From positions 1 through 22,673 of the forward strand of contig SKUV01000385.1 of assembly GCA_007129775.1 (NCBI GenBank): DNA of 22,673 nt. The letters are read 5' to 3'. The translations under genes were made by a program, and so were the position numbers. Source of the DNA: Paracoccaceae bacterium (lineage in GTDB: Bacteria; Pseudomonadota; Alphaproteobacteria; Rhodobacterales; Rhodobacteraceae). The notes under the pieces were generated by a model, which saw only the letters and a list, made by a program, of their open reading frames with translations, ran no database searches and had not been told where the DNA came from. This document shows positions 22,017-22,673 of this stretch, piece by piece (the stretch's first letter is position 1; each line of letters starts with the position of its first letter).

Positions 22017-22036
22017 CGCGGCCAGCGGGCTAGCAA
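22008..22036 (+). promoter_or_regulatory. Candidate promoter of xthA
   Basis: TTGCCG (22008-22013) and TAGCAA (22031-22036) with a 17-base spacer, about 50 bases before the xthA ATG. Confidence 0.4.
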
Positions 22037-22085
22037 GGGGCGGCGCCCATGCCCCGCCCAACCTTCCCGCAGCCCGGAGCCGCCC

Positions 22086-22673
22086 ATGAAGATCGCGACC
22101 TTCAACATCAACGGGATCAAGGCCCGCCTGCCTGCGCTGCTGGACTGGCTCGACGAGGCCGCGCCCGATGTGGCGCTGTTGCAGGAGATCAAGAGCCAGG
22201 ACGAGACCTTCCCGCGCGAGCCCATCGAGGAGCGTGGCTACAACCTCGAAACCCATGGGCAGAAGGGGTTCAACGGCGTGGCGATCCTGTCCAAGCGTCC
22301 GCTGGAGGATGTGCGCCGCGGCCTGCCGGGGGATAAGGACGACGCGCAAGCGCGCTGGATCGAGGCAAGCGTCACCGGGCCGAAGGGCCGCAGCATCCGG
22401 GTCTGCGGGCTTTACCTGCCCAACGGCAACCCCGCGCCGGGACCGAAATTCGACTACAAACTGGCGTGGATGGACCGACTGCGCGCCCGGGGGACCGATC
22501 TGCTGGCGCTGGAGGAGCCGGTGGTGATGGCCGGTGATTACAACATCATCCCGCAGGATATCGACGCCGCCCGGCCAGAGGCATGGGCCGAGGATGCGCT
22601 CGCCCTGCCACAGGCGCGCGCGGCCTTTCGCCGGGTGCTGCACCAGGGCTGGTCCGAGGCGTTCCGGCTGCAG
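22086..22673 (+). CDS. xthA: Exodeoxyribonuclease III (AP endonuclease), 5' part only
   Basis: The first 196 residues of ExoIII, running off the right edge. It cuts DNA at abasic sites and removes 3' blocking groups. The EEP-fold active-site residues are in register with E. coli ExoIII: Asn7 in FNING, Glu34 in LQEIK, Tyr110 in GLYLPNG, Asn113, and Asp151/Asn153 in GDYN. The final Asp/His pair lies beyond the window. The start is ATG at 22086 with GGAG six bases upstream. It is divergent from the glycosylase-like gene, and the two could act in one base-excision pathway: glycosylase makes the abasic site, ExoIII cuts it. Confidence 0.96.
   Translation, partial: MKIATFNINGIKARLPALLDWLDEAAPDVALLQEIKSQDETFPREPIEERGYNLETHGQKGFNGVAILSKRPLEDVRRGLPGDKDDAQARWIEASVTGPKGRSIRVCGLYLPNGNPAPGPKFDYKLAWMDRLRARGTDLLALEEPVVMAGDYNIIPQDIDAARPEAWAEDALALPQARAAFRRVLHQGWSEAFRLQ

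Overview
The window is GC-rich, densely packed chromosomal DNA of an alphaproteobacterium, most likely a Rhodobacterales member (Rhodobacteraceae/Paracoccaceae). This rests on gene content: a FYDLN-type acidic protein (TIGR02300), DUF2849 and DUF934 proteins inside a sulfate-reduction operon, an N-terminally extended S9, and a C92-type 'lipo-like' amidase with SseB. No transposase, integrase, phage gene or CRISPR array was seen.

Layout. (1) 1-5238, plus strand: a catabolic/uptake operon of a truncated FAD-dependent amine oxidoreductase, a DapA-family lyase, a complete tripartite tricarboxylate transporter in the order TctC-TctA-TctB, and a GntR/FCD regulator. An amine oxidase paired with a DapA-family enzyme resembles 4-hydroxyproline degradation, but the substrate is not proven. 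(2) 5535-8821, plus strand: an orphan class-V PLP enzyme and a dihydropyrimidinase/hydantoinase. (3) 9035-9576, minus strand: the FYDLN acidic protein followed by tRNA-Ala(GGC), with a terminator and the tRNA promoter apparently interleaved. (4) 9784-11249, plus strand: a YgjP-type metallopeptidase and a second GntR regulator. (5) 11280-13585, minus strand: an orphan RfaH/NusG-like factor, an SO_0444-type metal permease, and an Lrp/AsnC regulator. (6) 13763-18244, minus strand: an assimilatory sulfate-reduction operon, cysG-DUF2849-cysI-cysH-DUF934, with its genes overlapping or nearly touching and a perfect 13-bp palindrome just upstream. (7) 18536-19500, minus strand: rplM-rpsI with promoter and terminator. 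(8) 19646-21973, minus strand: an operon of a divergent Fe-S uracil-DNA-glycosylase-like protein, SseB-like protein and C92-like cysteine amidase. (9) 22086-end, plus strand: the start of exodeoxyribonuclease III (xthA), divergent from the glycosylase gene.

How it works together. CysG makes siroheme for CysI. CysH (an APS-type reductase by its cysteines) supplies sulfite, and no CysJ flavoprotein is present, so CysI probably takes electrons from ferredoxin. The left operon looks like a self-contained import-and-degrade unit with its own regulator. I found no clear new defence or mobile system. The best leads are the left operon's substrate, the unusual active site of its DapA-family enzyme, the cys-operon palindrome, the interleaved terminator/tRNA promoter, and the UDG-SseB-C92 operon. 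All promoter, operator and hairpin calls were made by eye.
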